From NCBI GenBank assembly GCA_014526335.1, contig JACTAT010000060.1:3217445-3281444 (forward strand): a DNA stretch of 64,000 nt, read 5' to 3'. The position numbers were made by a program, and so were the translations under genes. Source of the stretch: Chrysaora quinquecirrha (taxonomy: Eukaryota > Cnidaria > Scyphozoa > Semaeostomeae > Pelagiidae). A model generated the notes under the pieces. The model saw only the letters and a program-made list of their open reading frames with translations, was not told the DNA's origin and did not search any database. The first letter of the stretch is position 1, and the number at the start of each line of letters is the position of its first letter. Below, piece by piece: positions 20,701 to 29,300 of this stretch.

Positions 20701-21998
20701 TTCCTTGGTCGACAGAGGGAAAGAAACTTATTACTCATTGCATTCTCGGAAATTACTGTTCTCGCAGCAAGGATACTAAAATGCATAAAGTAGTAACGCT
20801 GCAAAACGACGAAAAAGCAGACGCAAAAAAGATTCTCAGATTAGAGGCCGGTACAAACAAGATGTTTAGATTAGAAGAGGGGACAAAAAGATACTTAGAT
20901 ATTTGGTACAAAATAAACATTTTACAACATTTTATTAAAAAATCTAAATATTCCCAGCACTTAGGACTTCACCAGAGCTTTTTTATATTTTAATTTCATG
21001 ATTTGTAGGGGTGGAGAGCACACGACATCAACAACTAGCGACGGGCAACATCAAGACTTTGAAGTACAAAAAATTATAACACACCCAAGTTATTCCGAAT
21101 TCACAATAAACAATGACATTGCTCTTATCAAGCTAAAAACCCCAGTTATATTCAGTAAATACGTCAAGCCAGTTTGTCTTCCAAATCAAGATCAAAACGT
21201 TGCTGTTGGTACAGAGTGCTTCATAACTGGTAGGTATACTATCATTTACACTTATCTCGAGTAGTTCTCTTCGTAGGTTCATTATGAATGTAAAGAAACA
21301 TAGGAAGACATTTTGTCACCTCTTTTTCAGGATGGGGGAAGATTCAGCATCCAGGGAACATGCATCACACTTTGCAGCAAGGCAAGATGCCCGTTGTTTC
21401 TAAAACTGTATGTGCAAATATGAACACAATAAACATGGGAATACAGGTCAGTTATCCTTACCATTTCTTATTCTACAATCATCGCCAAATATATTTGGAA
21501 AACTATGTTATAAGTATGTTTTACCCTAAAACTCCGCTCACATCACAATATATTTGGTTAATTAGATACCCATCCCGTCTTCTCAATAATCAACAACAAC
21601 ATCAATTTCGCTAACATTGAGTCGGGGGGTGTATGCGTCTTTAGAGCGAGAATTTCGAAAAATTGGAAGTGTCCCACATTTTTTGGCGAGGATTGTAGCT
21701 TATCTTATTTCGTCATTGCAAACTTTTTAGACAAAGCTTTGTCAAAAAAACGTCATTATATTTTCAGATCACCGACCAAATGGTATGCGCAGGGCATGGT
21801 GGAACGACACGTCTTATCGGCTGTCATGGAGACAGTGGCGGGCCATTTGTCTGCCAAACAGGAGCCAATGGCCGATGGGTATTGCATGGTGCAGTTAGCT
21901 GGGGAAGTGGAAGCTGTGACGCGGCCCACGGATATACTGTCTTTGCGAGAATTGCTAAATTTAGATCGTGGATCGACCAACAAATGGCAAACAATTAA
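11688..21998 (+). CDS. Secreted ShK-ShK-chymotrypsin-like serine protease (seven exons)
   Basis: Exons 11688-11757, 13071-13181, 13488-13589, 20298-20499, 21009-21229, 21331-21446 and 21768-21998 join in phase (1,1,1,2,1,0) with GT-AG borders to give about 350 residues. Order: signal peptide, two ShK domains (six cysteines each), activation site SRIIAGEN, then an S1 peptidase. His is in VVTAAHC, Asp in NNDIALIKL, Ser in CHGDSGGPF. The residue six before the active Ser is Ile, not the Asp of trypsin, so a chymotrypsin- or elastase-like preference is predicted. ShK-trypsin fusions are typical of cnidarians, where they occur in digestive and venom secretions; which applies here cannot be told. 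The 6.7-kb intron 3 is full of mobile DNA. Confidence 0.88.
11829..11885 (-). ncRNA. Hammerhead ribozyme (type I, Penelope-like), copy 1
   Basis: On the - strand the core order is stem I strand TTGTAA, CTGAAGA, stem II GAATT-aatgt-AATTC (after one T), GAAAC, ATGTC, then stem I partner TTACAA. This fits CUGANGA / GAAA / UH with cleavage after GTC. Helix III is minimal, as is known for Penelope-element hammerheads, which probably cleave as dimers. Confidence 0.75.
12038..12268 (-). pseudogene. GIY-YIG endonuclease C-terminal fragment (Penelope-like)
   Basis: The frame contains [17 protein letters not shown], then CFKILD and [20 protein letters not shown], and ends at a stop at 12038. These are the R..EH, SHI.HL and EALHI...P.LNKQ landmarks of the second half of the GIY-YIG nuclease plus tail in Penelope-like elements. 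The first half (YVGETSRH) lies inverted next to it. Confidence 0.75.
12265..12322 (+). pseudogene. GIY-YIG motif fragment, inverted relative to its other half
   Basis: The + strand encodes [17 protein letters not shown], the zinc-like cysteines and the YVG/GIY core of the nuclease. It is joined directly to the 3' terminal repeat, so the catalytic remainder is deleted on this strand. Confidence 0.7.
12335..12392 (+). ncRNA. Hammerhead ribozyme (type I, Penelope-like), copy 2
   Basis: Same sequence as the copy at 11829-11885, on the opposite strand. The core motifs CTGAAGA, GAAAC and ATGTC and both stems are unchanged. It sits sense to the host protease gene, inside intron 1. Confidence 0.75.
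12511..12790. mobile_element. MITE with about 30-bp inverted ends
   Basis: Left CAGTTTAGCGGTCCCTAGTT and right AACTAGGGATCCCTAAACTA, ending AAACTG, are inverted partners, and the similarity extends through ACCTGTATTATTGTAATC. No open frame of note lies between. The target duplication was not resolved. Confidence 0.5.
13071..13181 (+). CDS. Protease exon 2: first ShK domain
   Basis: Encodes [17 protein letters not shown], then HCKKSCGY, with the last Cys completed by the next exon. The cysteine spacing and the MKLHC..SCGYC end are the ShK signature. Entry and exit are both phase 1, so the domain is a symmetric cassette. Confidence 0.85.
13256..13315 (+). pseudogene. Degenerate extra ShK exon
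   Basis: After a good acceptor (TTTGACATGTCTACAG) the sequence encodes [17 protein letters not shown] and then runs into TGA with no donor. Using it would break the first ShK domain's last cysteine, whereas skipping to 13488 restores it. I read it as a decaying third ShK cassette. Confidence 0.5.
13488..13589 (+). CDS. Protease exon 3: second ShK domain
   Basis: Encodes [16 protein letters not shown]...[11 protein letters not shown] with ShK spacing. It is a phase 1 to phase 1 exon, 102 nt, like exon 2, so the two domains probably arose by exon duplication. Confidence 0.85.
13858..14016 (-). repeat. 3' LTR of gypsy element
   Basis: 159 bp, identical base for base to 18069-18227. It is unusually short for a gypsy LTR. 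Confidence 0.95.
14042..16429 (-). CDS. Gypsy pol: reverse transcriptase (part), RNase H, integrase
   Basis: A 795-codon open frame. The order is RT palm with IADDIIVYG as the catalytic YxDD equivalent, RNase H ([32 protein letters not shown]), the integrase zinc finger (HESHQG...CLACQ), then the integrase core with D in [10 protein letters not shown] in VSDNGPPF and E in ANGEVERF, so the DDE triad is intact. The frame begins mid-RT. The RT segment just upstream ([12 protein letters not shown]) is in another frame, with breaks at T runs near 16340 and 16440. The tail after the integrase core is basic and Ser-rich. Confidence 0.92.
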   Translation of the reverse strand: MIFRKHIIKLNWMKSLVISPLFSTHIGLYRYKRLNYGTNASAEIFQYMLQTQLQGLKGVKNIADDIIVYGASRKEHDDNLDNCLSRLHNRGLTLNKNKCQFLQNTLEFFGQIFSADGTRPDPKRVNDLLNAPLPKNVHDVRSLLGMANYSSKYIANYATITEPLRALTKKNSHFEWTETHQEAFNKLTRALSSAPCMSYFDIRKETYVLVDASPVGLCAILSQKSPDSDDEQVVAYASRALTEVEKRYSQTEKEALAIVWAVEHFHLYLYGNKFTLITDHKPLEVIYGSHNSKPSARIERWVLRLQPYSFQVMYRPGVDNPADYLSRHPVSCSTKTQEDLTEQYINFVVQHSVPRAMSLQEIADATNIDRELQALRAAIRLNKWDTDTVKPYRLFKDELTVGLQNVILRGSRLVIPKSLQKRAIDIAHESHQGLAKTKALLREKIWFIGIDELVKNTIDACLACQAVGRPNPPAPLKPSAMPSAPWDTLHIDFCGPLPSGEYLLVVIDRYSRFPEVEIVHSTKASCVIPKLDKMFAVHGIPDKIVSDNGPPFNGEDFRKYLNILGIEHKSVTPYWPQANGEVERFNQPLKKAIQTAVVEGKKWRQELNRFLLQYRSTPHCTTKVAPSELLFNRKVKGKLPTIERKTVVNRHREARQNEQKSQLYNKSYADKRRHAKEIQIKVGDSVLVKQQQRNKIMSRFNKTPYTVIEVRGTQITAENQEKHKITRNVSHFKKYNSNVDTSDDIDSEYEDTVVRNGIEVQNEQEPQSTSGSSRPSRSRRPPERYGNFIPSSLIP
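16432..17508 (-). CDS. Gypsy gag tail, protease and start of reverse transcriptase
   Basis: This frame contains a CCHC-type knuckle region ([14 protein letters not shown]), an aspartic protease with [11 protein letters not shown] near 17090, and the N-terminal RT segment ([11 protein letters not shown]). It overlaps the gag frame and takes over from it at a 9-base T run (read on the - strand) near 17393-17401. That could be a -1 programmed shift or a homopolymer error. It ends at a stop caused by a 7-base run near 16437-16443. Confidence 0.9.
   Translation of the reverse strand: MKGEGTSKVLSRPKLLNRKNRSLNKLTEWTLRNATVFFCGRNYPHQGTCPAKGKECRVCGQKNHFANVCKNKTASNVNHKQQSSRHRNGRKKALNCIEDSSDNDFSSDDGYLYAMSHNKRSNSPTVNVTVRGHNFKITVDTGATINVIDQNTFAEMKDVELKKTKTRAFAYNNNTPVEFLGQFHAVIETKKHIAQAIFHVVKGNNSGNLLSLSTAQDLHLVSLHLNSISTEDSALSAIVNKHAKVFKGLGKLKGDKATLSIDESKPSRVQPQRRIPYHVRQKVKDALKKLEEEDIIEKVPESEGTPWVSPIVVVPKKDGAVRICVDMRVANEAIQRVRHPIPTVDDVSFALNGAKFFY
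17300..18037 (-). CDS. Gypsy gag protein
   Basis: Starts [17 protein letters not shown] just inside the 5' LTR and primer site. It carries a retrotransposon gag core ([35 protein letters not shown]). The true gag continues into the 17508-16432 frame at the zinc knuckle; the last 35 or so codons of this frame lie past the shift and are probably not translated. Confidence 0.88.
   Translation of the reverse strand: MEETEPAQPVQIMAQSVSIRPVAEFNPDIELGASLGLKWRDWLADFDMFITASGITDNTRKRALLLYQAGPRVREIFNQLSDTGTAADYDVAKQKLSEYFEPQKNRRYEVYRFRQARQEANESLDQFHTRLRTLAQNCEFQDTNFELEEQIIIGGASSKIRRRALRDPTFDLKAMLLEGRRDEQSAFQAKVIESKEPVTEQTNRVDTKKRNCFFLWSELSSSRNMPSQRKRMSCLWTEKPLCKCL
18069..18227 (-). repeat. 5' LTR of gypsy element
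   Basis: Identical to the 3' LTR. Followed on the - strand by the primer-binding-like TTGGCGACGAG and then the gag ATG at 18037. Confidence 0.95.
18647..19018. mobile_element. MITE with GGCCCCGTTTACAC ends
   Basis: Inverted ends GGCCCCGTTTACACTATACC and GGTATAGCGTAAACGGGGCC are flanked by TCA on both sides (18644-18646, 19019-19021), a 3-bp target duplication. Internal copies of GGATAGC and TTTACACTAT are also inverted. No coding content. The parent superfamily is not assigned; 3-bp duplications fit PIF/Harbinger among others. Confidence 0.8.
19285..19710 (-). pseudogene. mariner-like remnant, second copy
   Basis: On the - strand [10 protein letters not shown], a stop, AQNSP, then a stop and FNSVLQ align to the same transposase block as 8060-7960. 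The 3' part (KATSDIPNF...[12 protein letters not shown]) parallels 7920-7800. Stops show it is dead. Confidence 0.6.
19711..20297. other. Rest of protease intron 3
   Basis: Nothing recognised apart from a weak open frame. The intron ends at the acceptor GAATATTACAG before 20298. Confidence 0.5.
20298..20499 (+). CDS. Protease exon 4: activation site and catalytic His
   Basis: Encodes [20 protein letters not shown], then [21 protein letters not shown] and VVTAAHC. Cleavage before IIAG would activate the enzyme. The Cys in SCGQ probably bonds to the catalytic chain, as in chymotrypsin. Confidence 0.9.
21009..21229 (+). CDS. Protease exon 5: catalytic Asp
   Basis: Encodes [15 protein letters not shown] and NNDIALIKL, then the VKPVCLPN strand and TECFITG. 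Phase 2 in, phase 1 out. Confidence 0.9.
21331..21446 (+). CDS. Protease exon 6
   Basis: Completes [20 protein letters not shown] and [11 protein letters not shown]. Phase 1 in, phase 0 out at ATACAG|GTCAGT. Confidence 0.88.
21768..21998 (+). CDS. Protease exon 7: catalytic Ser and stop
   Basis: Begins [12 protein letters not shown]. The active site is [10 protein letters not shown], the pocket strand AVSWGSGSC, and the end is the C-terminal helix [10 protein letters not shown] and TAA. Ile stands where trypsin has its pocket Asp. The pocket loop [13 protein letters not shown] is shorter than in trypsin. Confidence 0.92.
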   Translation: MTDQMVCAGHGGTTRLIGCHGDSGGPFVCQTGANGRWVLHGAVSWGSGSCDAAHGYTVFARIAKFRSWIDQQMANN

Positions 21999-24249
21999 AT
22001 ACTGAGAAACTCAATAGAATTTTTTTCAAATTGAAAACCCATGAATATTAAGGAAATCAAAAGTTATAGAAAAAGAATTATAAATCATCTCTGCCTCAAA
22101 ATATTCTATTAGTGCATCGAAGGCAATAGCGAGTCTCTTGAAAGAAGCCTTTACGCCTTATCTATGTCTGATGGATGATTCAATGTCTTTTAAGATTTTT
22201 CTTTGGATTTGTCTTCTGCAATTTTACATTTCTGTTGATGCTCCGAAAAAATAATTTAACATGGCAAATGGCATAGCAGGCAGGAACCGAATTCCGATAC
22301 ATGACCATATACTCGTATCGATCACATATCAGTTCTGAAATCCTTCCTAAATGCAGCAAATGCAGTTCCTTTCTTCTTTCATGTTATTATCGATAAGCAA
22401 AATGTCTTCTTGCTATTGACATCCTTAGTCTTTCAGAAGTACAAAATTTCAAAATTTGGGGAAACGGAGGAAACATATCTGTACATTCTTGTAAACAACG
22501 ACGAAAAAGCTTTAAAATTTGTCTAAAAATGTTTGCGATGCTTCTCGTAAATTTTGAAATTCTGAATCCACGTAACTTTTGCCATACTGCATTCACTTCA
22601 ACGTCACTAACTTGTTATTTGGCAATTCAATTTTGAATTATTTTATCGTATGCCATTATGCACGAGATAGTATAGAAGGGGTGCAGGTATATCTTCAGAA
22701 AGCAAAAGTCTTGCATGATAACAGTAATGACCTTAGAACTTCATTACAAAGACTCCGAAAAACACTGAGAATGACACGATTAAAGACAAAAAAGTAACAC
22801 ACAAATGACCGGTTTTATTGAGTTATCGAGCCCGATTTGGGCTCGGTAACTCAGTAGAAAAGTCTTTGGCTCCCTGGGCAAGCAGCCCAGATTCGAATGC
22901 AATCTTGTGGTATGCCACTTGTTGGAAAATCTATCCTAGTGTTCCTTATTCATGATAAATACAGAAGGCGTAAAGATCTTCATTTCTGGACCAAAAATTA
23001 AAAGCATTCCTTTCCGAGCAAAAGTTTTTTAATTGTTGTTAAACGCCCCAATTCTATGTAACACTTTGCCCCAGTAAGCACCCCCGGCAAAGGTGTTTAT
23101 TGGAGAAATACAGTACGGCAATTCCAAAAAACCCCACAGATGTTACTCAAAGCATAAGGCCCGACGAATGGCCTTTTCCAATAGATGCATTGCATATCAA
23201 TGATAGAGGCATCGATACTATATTCATCGCATCTTTGCTTCAGTCTTAGAGAAAGCATTGAAAGCTCTTGGTAGGTCTTTTTGATGGTAAAATGACATCA
23301 CTCAATCACCCACTGTCGTTCCATTTGCAACTCTTCAGCCGTCCAGGGAAGTAAGCTGCATTGACACTTACAAAACAAAAGCTTTAATCCTTTGATCGGG
23401 ATGCATGTTCATTGGAAGCTCTACTTAATCGCTTACCGAACTGTCTCAGCTGAGCGTGAAGCTAAGAAAAAACTTTTATCGCTTATGGAAAAGGGGGTGT
23501 TTCTTCTGTCGACATTGGTAAATGGGCGATAAATCCGCTTTGAATATCTGTGGTCGCTGAGCATTGCTTGTCTTTCCAATGCCTAAGTCTATTCTAGCAA
23601 ACGATGCTTGATAGCGAAACAGTAGGAAAATTTAGGCTTACAGAATTTGGTGCAGCTCATAGGTTGTATGCACGTTTGTATTGTAATTCTAATATAGCTA
23701 CAAATTGCTCCGCTAAAATGCGTAAAAGCAACTGTCTAATACATGTTATAAGCACGCCCTTCCAAGGCGCCTGTTCTACCGATTTATGCAAACTAACTAT
23801 AGAAGCTATCGCAGTAATATCGCAGTATTTCATTAATCGCAGAAATAGAAGGAAAGTACAACTAATAAAGGACAGGATACCTTCTCATTTGCTTCATCAT
23901 AATCATAATTAAATATTCTAATCTAACATCGACGTCGTGGTACAAAAGTGTTCACTGCAGCTCAAATAAGAATTTAATCTTCAAGCAGACAAGCAAATGA
24001 GCAAAAATAAACTATGATGAGAGTTCTTTAACTTCTATTTTTATAATACGGAATAAATAGGGCCATTTCGAGCAATAATGATACATTTGGAATAAAGAGT
24101 CATCGGTGCCTCGGCCCACAGGTGTCAAATGTTCAAAGCGGAGGCTAAAGCCGAAGTTCCACGCGCAATTTTCAATTACAATTTTTTTTGACAATTAATA
24201 TTCTTAATCATCAGTATTAGAAAAAATTGTCAAGTCCACTTGTCAAGTC
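21999..24249. other. No recognised gene
   Basis: 3' flank of the protease. There is a perfect-looking hairpin at about 22820-22853 (GAGTTATCGAGCCC / GGGCTCGGTAACTC). Short open frames at 22579-22797 and 23604-23912 have no motif. Stretches around 23100-23450 look like old, stop-ridden coding debris that I cannot name. Confidence 0.35.
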
Positions 24250-24446
24250 ATCTACACGAGCAAATTTCATTTATGACATTTTTTTCTATGACAAATCCAT
24301 TTGTTGAAAAATTGGCATGCAAGTTTTTGAAAAAGTGTACTCGTCATAGAAAGAATTGTCAGTTGACTTCAAATTGGCCCCATCTACAGGAGCAAAATAG
24401 AATTGTCAATAAAAAAAATGGTCGTAGAAAAATTGCTCGTGTAACT
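24250..24446. mobile_element. Possible MITE with CTACACGAGCAA ends
   Basis: TCTACACGAGCAAATTTC on the left and GAAAAATTGCTCGTGTAAC on the right are inverted. TTGTCA-type motifs and a second ACGAC/GTCAT pair recur inside. No coding content. Confidence 0.45.
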
Positions 24447-24479
24447 TTGCTCAAACAAATATTCATTTAGTTTGCGTCA

Positions 24480-25560
24480 TTAGCACAAGAAATTGTGACC
24501 GAAATAAAACTTTATGCAATTTTATAAAACCAGACAAAAGGCAGGAAAACAAACAAACTGAAAATAACAAATTCTTTAAATAATTGTTTAGCCCGCTTTA
24601 CCTTGGTTTGAAAAAGTTTTACTGATTCAATAAGGCTTTGTTAAGATCCGTTTCGAAGCGGTTAAAACTGGAATACAACAGTAACACATCTTAGGATTAA
24701 GAACGTTGGTAAAACATATTCATGAAAGTAAAACAGTTACAAAATTGCTTTCAACATTAAGCTAAGCTACAAACAGAGCCCATTCACTTTCACTCGAGCC
24801 GAAAATGCTCGAGCAATTTCAGGAGAAAACAAGACGAAAATTGTGTAATAGGTAAAATGATCTCGACAATCTGGAAAGTTGAGGGAATCGATTTGCATGC
24901 TTTCAGAAAAGCTAGCGAAATCAAGACAATAATTGGAAGAGGCTCAAATACTCCTCCACGGATCTCGACATTACTCAAGACAGCACGACATCAGTCAACC
25001 GAATGTAAAAATGCTCTCAACCTTTAACACGAAAAAAAAAGTCGAGGGCTATCAAGTTAAAAATCGAGAGCGTCAGAAGAAGCATTCAAGTAATTAAATA
25101 ATGTAAGGGAATGCCACGAAGGATTTTACGACACAAATCAAAGTAATTCTTGCAATTTAGAAAAATTAATGGAAAATAATGTGTGGAAAATATGTAAAAG
25201 AGAATACAAGAACAATATTCCTATTCGTATTTAAATTGACGAAAAGTTCAATTCATTTATCGAAATGGTCCATGAGATTGCTTTCTTTTTAAATATAAGA
25301 TTCTAAAGGATTCTAATATACTTTAATTATAATATACGATTCCAGCTGCGTTGCTACACGTAACATCCATCATATAACAGTCACAAAAGGCCCAAATATT
25401 GGCATTGGCATCGTAAATCACACTCAACGAACAACGCCTAGTCAAGACCGCCTTACCCTATTTATATGTGTTCTAATTGGTAATTCGGACACGTTTAACG
25501 TTTCAAAACTAGTCATCCGTGTTATTCGATCTGTCAATAATTGGAATTTTCACATTGAGT
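24480..25560. other. No recognised gene
   Basis: AT-rich with small open frames only. CTCGAG...CTCGAG at about 24794-24813 is a short inverted repeat. Nothing else seen. Confidence 0.35.
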
Positions 25561-25565
25561 TACAA

Positions 25566-25742
25566 TTGCTGGCTACCCCAAACGTCCAAATGCTAGTTTA
25601 CAGACAGAAGTTTACAGATAGGGCAAAGTTTCTTAAAAATATAAAGTTTCTGGGGGTAACTGCAGATCAATATTTATGCTGGGAGGAGGAAATATCAACA
25701 TTAAACAAACACTTTCAGGGGTTAAGAGATAATAAGACATTC
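25566..25742 (+). pseudogene. Non-LTR (LINE) reverse transcriptase fragment
   Basis: The frame contains KNIKFLGVTADQYLCWEEEI followed by KHFQGLRDN. This matches the FLGVxIDxxLxWxxHI segment downstream of the catalytic YADD block in CR1/Jockey-type LINEs. Everything else of the element is lost. Confidence 0.55.
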
Positions 25743-25799
25743 CAAAAAGTTTCTGCACATCGCTTCTGTTCTGGTTTTCAATATCGTTGCAAGCGACGG

Positions 25800-26984
25800 T
25801 AAGGCATCCCCAACAAGACGGCCACGGCAAGATTCAAGTTTCATTATAATCGTAAACGATAGTGACGATAGCAATGCACAGAACACAGTAGTTGTTGATT
25901 TCAGCGCACAGTGATGCATGTCGCAGCGCGCTAACGACGCTAAAAACATTCTCCCGTATCAAAATCCATGTTTTATCTTTCAAATTAAGCAGTCTGTTGA
26001 CGAAAGAAAAGTTCGATATATCAAGATAACAAGAAAAAAAATCAAAGGAAAAATCGGGAAGGCTATGCTCATTATTTCTAAGGTCAGATCTCCGATATGG
26101 AAGTAAAAAAGGGCATGAAGGTTGCAGGGATCTTGTACCTTCGTACTCCTTTGCCAGCAAGGAAGGGAAACCACTTGTCATTATTAATACATCAGCAAAT
26201 ACAATATGCAATGTAGTCATTTTTGCTTTTTTCAATCATCGCTATCCATTCAAATAAAATAGTAAAAAAGATGAAACTGAACATATCCAAGGGAAATTGG
26301 TATACAAATTTGAATAAACCTCAGGTACACGCCAGAAAATAATCCTGAAGAGAAACTGGAGAAGGAAAAATTAGTATGCAAGGGTGATTATACCGACTGC
26401 TAAAGGTAGAAGGGTAGAAGCTGGTGACCAGAGGAGCATATAACTATCGCTTTTCGATCCTACAAGTCCTTCTAAAACCACCCAAAATGATTTGATTTGT
26501 TGTGCTGGTGATGGTGATGTTCTCAGAGATACAGGTTTAAATTCTATAAAGAATCAAATTCTTTGTCATATTATTCAAGACTATTCATGACTGTTGACCT
26601 TATTCAGACTTAATTATTTCTCATATATTATGTTCTGTTGATGCATATATTAAAAAGCACGCGGTGCAGAAGAGGAGAGATTGGATTATGATCGAAAATG
26701 GCAGGATAACCGAAGGAATTTTGAAATATAGATTCAACTCATTTGGACAGAAACGGTTTCGTATTGTATTTTAACTTTATTATATTTTACTAGTTTATTT
26801 CGCTTATTTATTCACTGTGCTGTTTATCTGATTGGATTGTCTTGTTTCTTGTCTGCGAACGCTGGAATATTGTTGAGTTGAAGGATTGCTATTCGATTGA
26901 TGATAGATAAAAGCAAACTTTGGCAGTAGAACCTGGTTAGGGGTTATTATCAGATTGAAGAACTGAAGATTGACAGTTAACCCC
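25800..26984. other. No recognised gene
   Basis: Several open frames up to 133 codons (- strand 26235-25834) but no motif, repeat or splice context that supports a gene. Confidence 0.3.
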
Positions 26985-28000
26985 ACATTCTTTTCAATAA
27001 TGTCAAATGAAGTCCAAGACGGCTCAAATAAAGAACAATTGTCTCTGGTAATAAATTTCGTGAATGAAAATAACATCATAAAGGAAGAATTCATATTTTT
27101 TCTTCCTTGTGATGTGATATTTTCTTCCTTGACAGGATTAGAACTTTCTGAGAAAATCTAAGAACGCTTGCGTTCCTGTCGCTTGGATCTCAAAGACAGC
27201 CGAGGTCAGTGTTATAATGGTGCTGGGAATATGGCAGGTGTTTCTGTTTCAGCTTCTCGAAATATTAAAAGAAAACAACTATGCTCTCTATGCCCACTCT
27301 ACATCTCACGGACTTAATCCGTGTCGTCTCTTCTTTTAAAAATAGAAAATTAGGAATATGATGGACAATGTTTGTGTAATCTTTGATATATTCAACAACT
27401 CTCCTAAACGTCAACTTCTTTCAGAAAGCAATATTAAAGAATTTCTCCTAAATAAAAAGAACTAAAAGTTTTGTCTGTAATACAAGATAGATTGTCCGTC
27501 TTTCTCCGCCGGTTTGACTTACTGCCACTGCTAAAGATGTTTTATCATCCGTGACAATTCTGATGGAAATTGGGTTACAATTCTGCTGCGTATCGTTTTG
27601 CATTTGCTTTATGTTACTTTGATTTCATTTGCACTCTTTTCATTGTCAGGAATTGCCTCGCATATACAAGACTAAGATCAGTAAAACTTTAGCGCTCTCA
27701 TTCTGACAAGATGCAGTCGTATGCCGACAAAAGTTTGCTAAACAGTCTCTTGATAAAGAAAGGGCTTCACCTGATATGAATCACACTTCTTCGTTTGATG
27801 AATGCATTCAAAATTGTTTACATGGTCGATGCTACAATCAAGAAACCCAGAAGGCTCCAGCCACTGATGCGAGATCATACTACAAACTGGGTGTATAGTG
27901 AATAGGAACAAATCAAAATTATCAAGAAAAACAAAAAAAAACAGCCAGGAAAGATCTAAATTTGATCCCGACTTCATTCCAGAGTCATTCAAAGTTGCTA
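26985..28000 (+). pseudogene. hAT-type (DUF4371/ZMYM-like) transposase remnant
   Basis: Successive + strand frames give FSIMSNEVQDGSNKEQLSLV, RGQCYNGAGNMAG (27201-27239), CVIFDIFNNSPKRQ and weaker blocks to about 28000. These are the landmarks of the DUF4371-type hAT transposase: DE.QD.SN.EQLS, then RGQxYDGAxNMxG, then F.NSPKR. Stops and shifts interrupt all parts, and the DE of the first block is mutated. Confidence 0.7.
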
Positions 28001-29140
28001 AGAGGTAAGTTAGTTAAGAGTACTAACGGAGGTTGATGATTTCACCTTTAGACGACACCCTGATGACCTCAAAGCCTTCCAGGGAAATGTTCATGAACAG
28101 ATTCGTTCGGTATCTACGACATCTCATGCAAGAGTTCCAACGTTGAAGGGCAGAGTTGATACCAGAGGACATGTGGGATTAGGAGGATAATCAGTCGATT
28201 GAAATGGTAGAAAGGCGCAACGAAGTTCTTGTCAATACGGAAGTGCAATTCGAAAACAGAACCCAATATATTATTCTGATGGATTTGAACATAAATTAAA
28301 CTGAACAAATTACGCGTTCAACAATTGATACCCATAACTCAGCAGAGTAGACAGTTAGCTATAAAAAGGGGGTGATGATATATCATACTCCAGACTTGTC
28401 TTATTGTCTTTCTTATACAACATTTAGGTTCTTCGCATGTATGGAAAGTGTTGTTATTAAGTTGGCAGGTTCTTCGCAGTGTTGTCATTAAGTTGGCAGG
28501 TCGCACCACTTTTAAGGTTACTCTCAGGGTTCAGTACGTAAAGAAGTGTTTGCGCCATTTTTCACTATATGGAAATTTTTTTGAATTTTCACCTCATTTC
28601 ATTTATTTTAATGTTTGAGCAATGCTTTGGGGAAAATTCTTGAAGTTTTGCTACCCTAACCATCTCAAAAGTCAGAAAAATTTCACAAAACTTTGGTAAA
28701 AATTCAATCGTGCCGTTTTAGGTCCTGCAAGGCCGATTGTCATTAAACAAAAATTGGCACATCATATTTTATCTGACCATCCCCTTGTTGGTAAGTTTTG
28801 TAACAAAGAAGTGCTTCAACTTCCCAAACAACAAGGAAATTGAACTGCACATTCTTGTCAAACCATATGGCAGAAAGTTATGAAATGGTTAATCAATTTT
28901 GATGCTTGAGCAACTTTCGCACGCCACAATCAAAATGAAGAAAGGGGTAGCTAAAATTAGCCAATCGTGAGGGAGAATTATTTGCTTCAATGGCAACAAG
29001 GCAAGGCTGTCATCTGCAACAGCAGTAGAATTGAAAGTGGCCTACATTTCAAATTTTAGTTGAAGGAGCAGGAGGAAAGTTTTCAAACAGTATGAGGAGC
29101 AAGTGAAAGAAAATTCGGTGATGATAGAGGATCTTCGTTA
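28001..29140. other. No recognised gene; small tandem repeat
   Basis: A 40-bp sequence around GTTGTTATTAAGTTGGCAGG is imperfectly duplicated at about 28430-28510, and a TATAAAAAG box lies at 28361. These could be an old LTR, but no partner was found. Confidence 0.3.
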
Positions 29141-29149
29141 GAAACAGTT

Positions 29150-29300
29150 TCTGACGGATTTCGACTTATGGATGTTGCTTTTCTTAAGAATATGCTTGAA
29201 TTCACTGTGTGCAGAGGATGCAAAGATGCAATGAAAGTAACAGAAAATCAGGCAAAGAAAAGGCAAGTTATCTGCATGTGAATATTTCGCGAACGTTCAA
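29150..29300 (+). pseudogene. Mutator-like transposase N-terminal scrap
   Basis: Encodes ETVSDGFRLMDVAFLKNML followed by CRGCKD. The G.R..D...L......C..C arrangement is typical of the N-terminus of Mutator-like transposases common in cnidarians (family knowledge). Too short to be certain. Confidence 0.4.
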
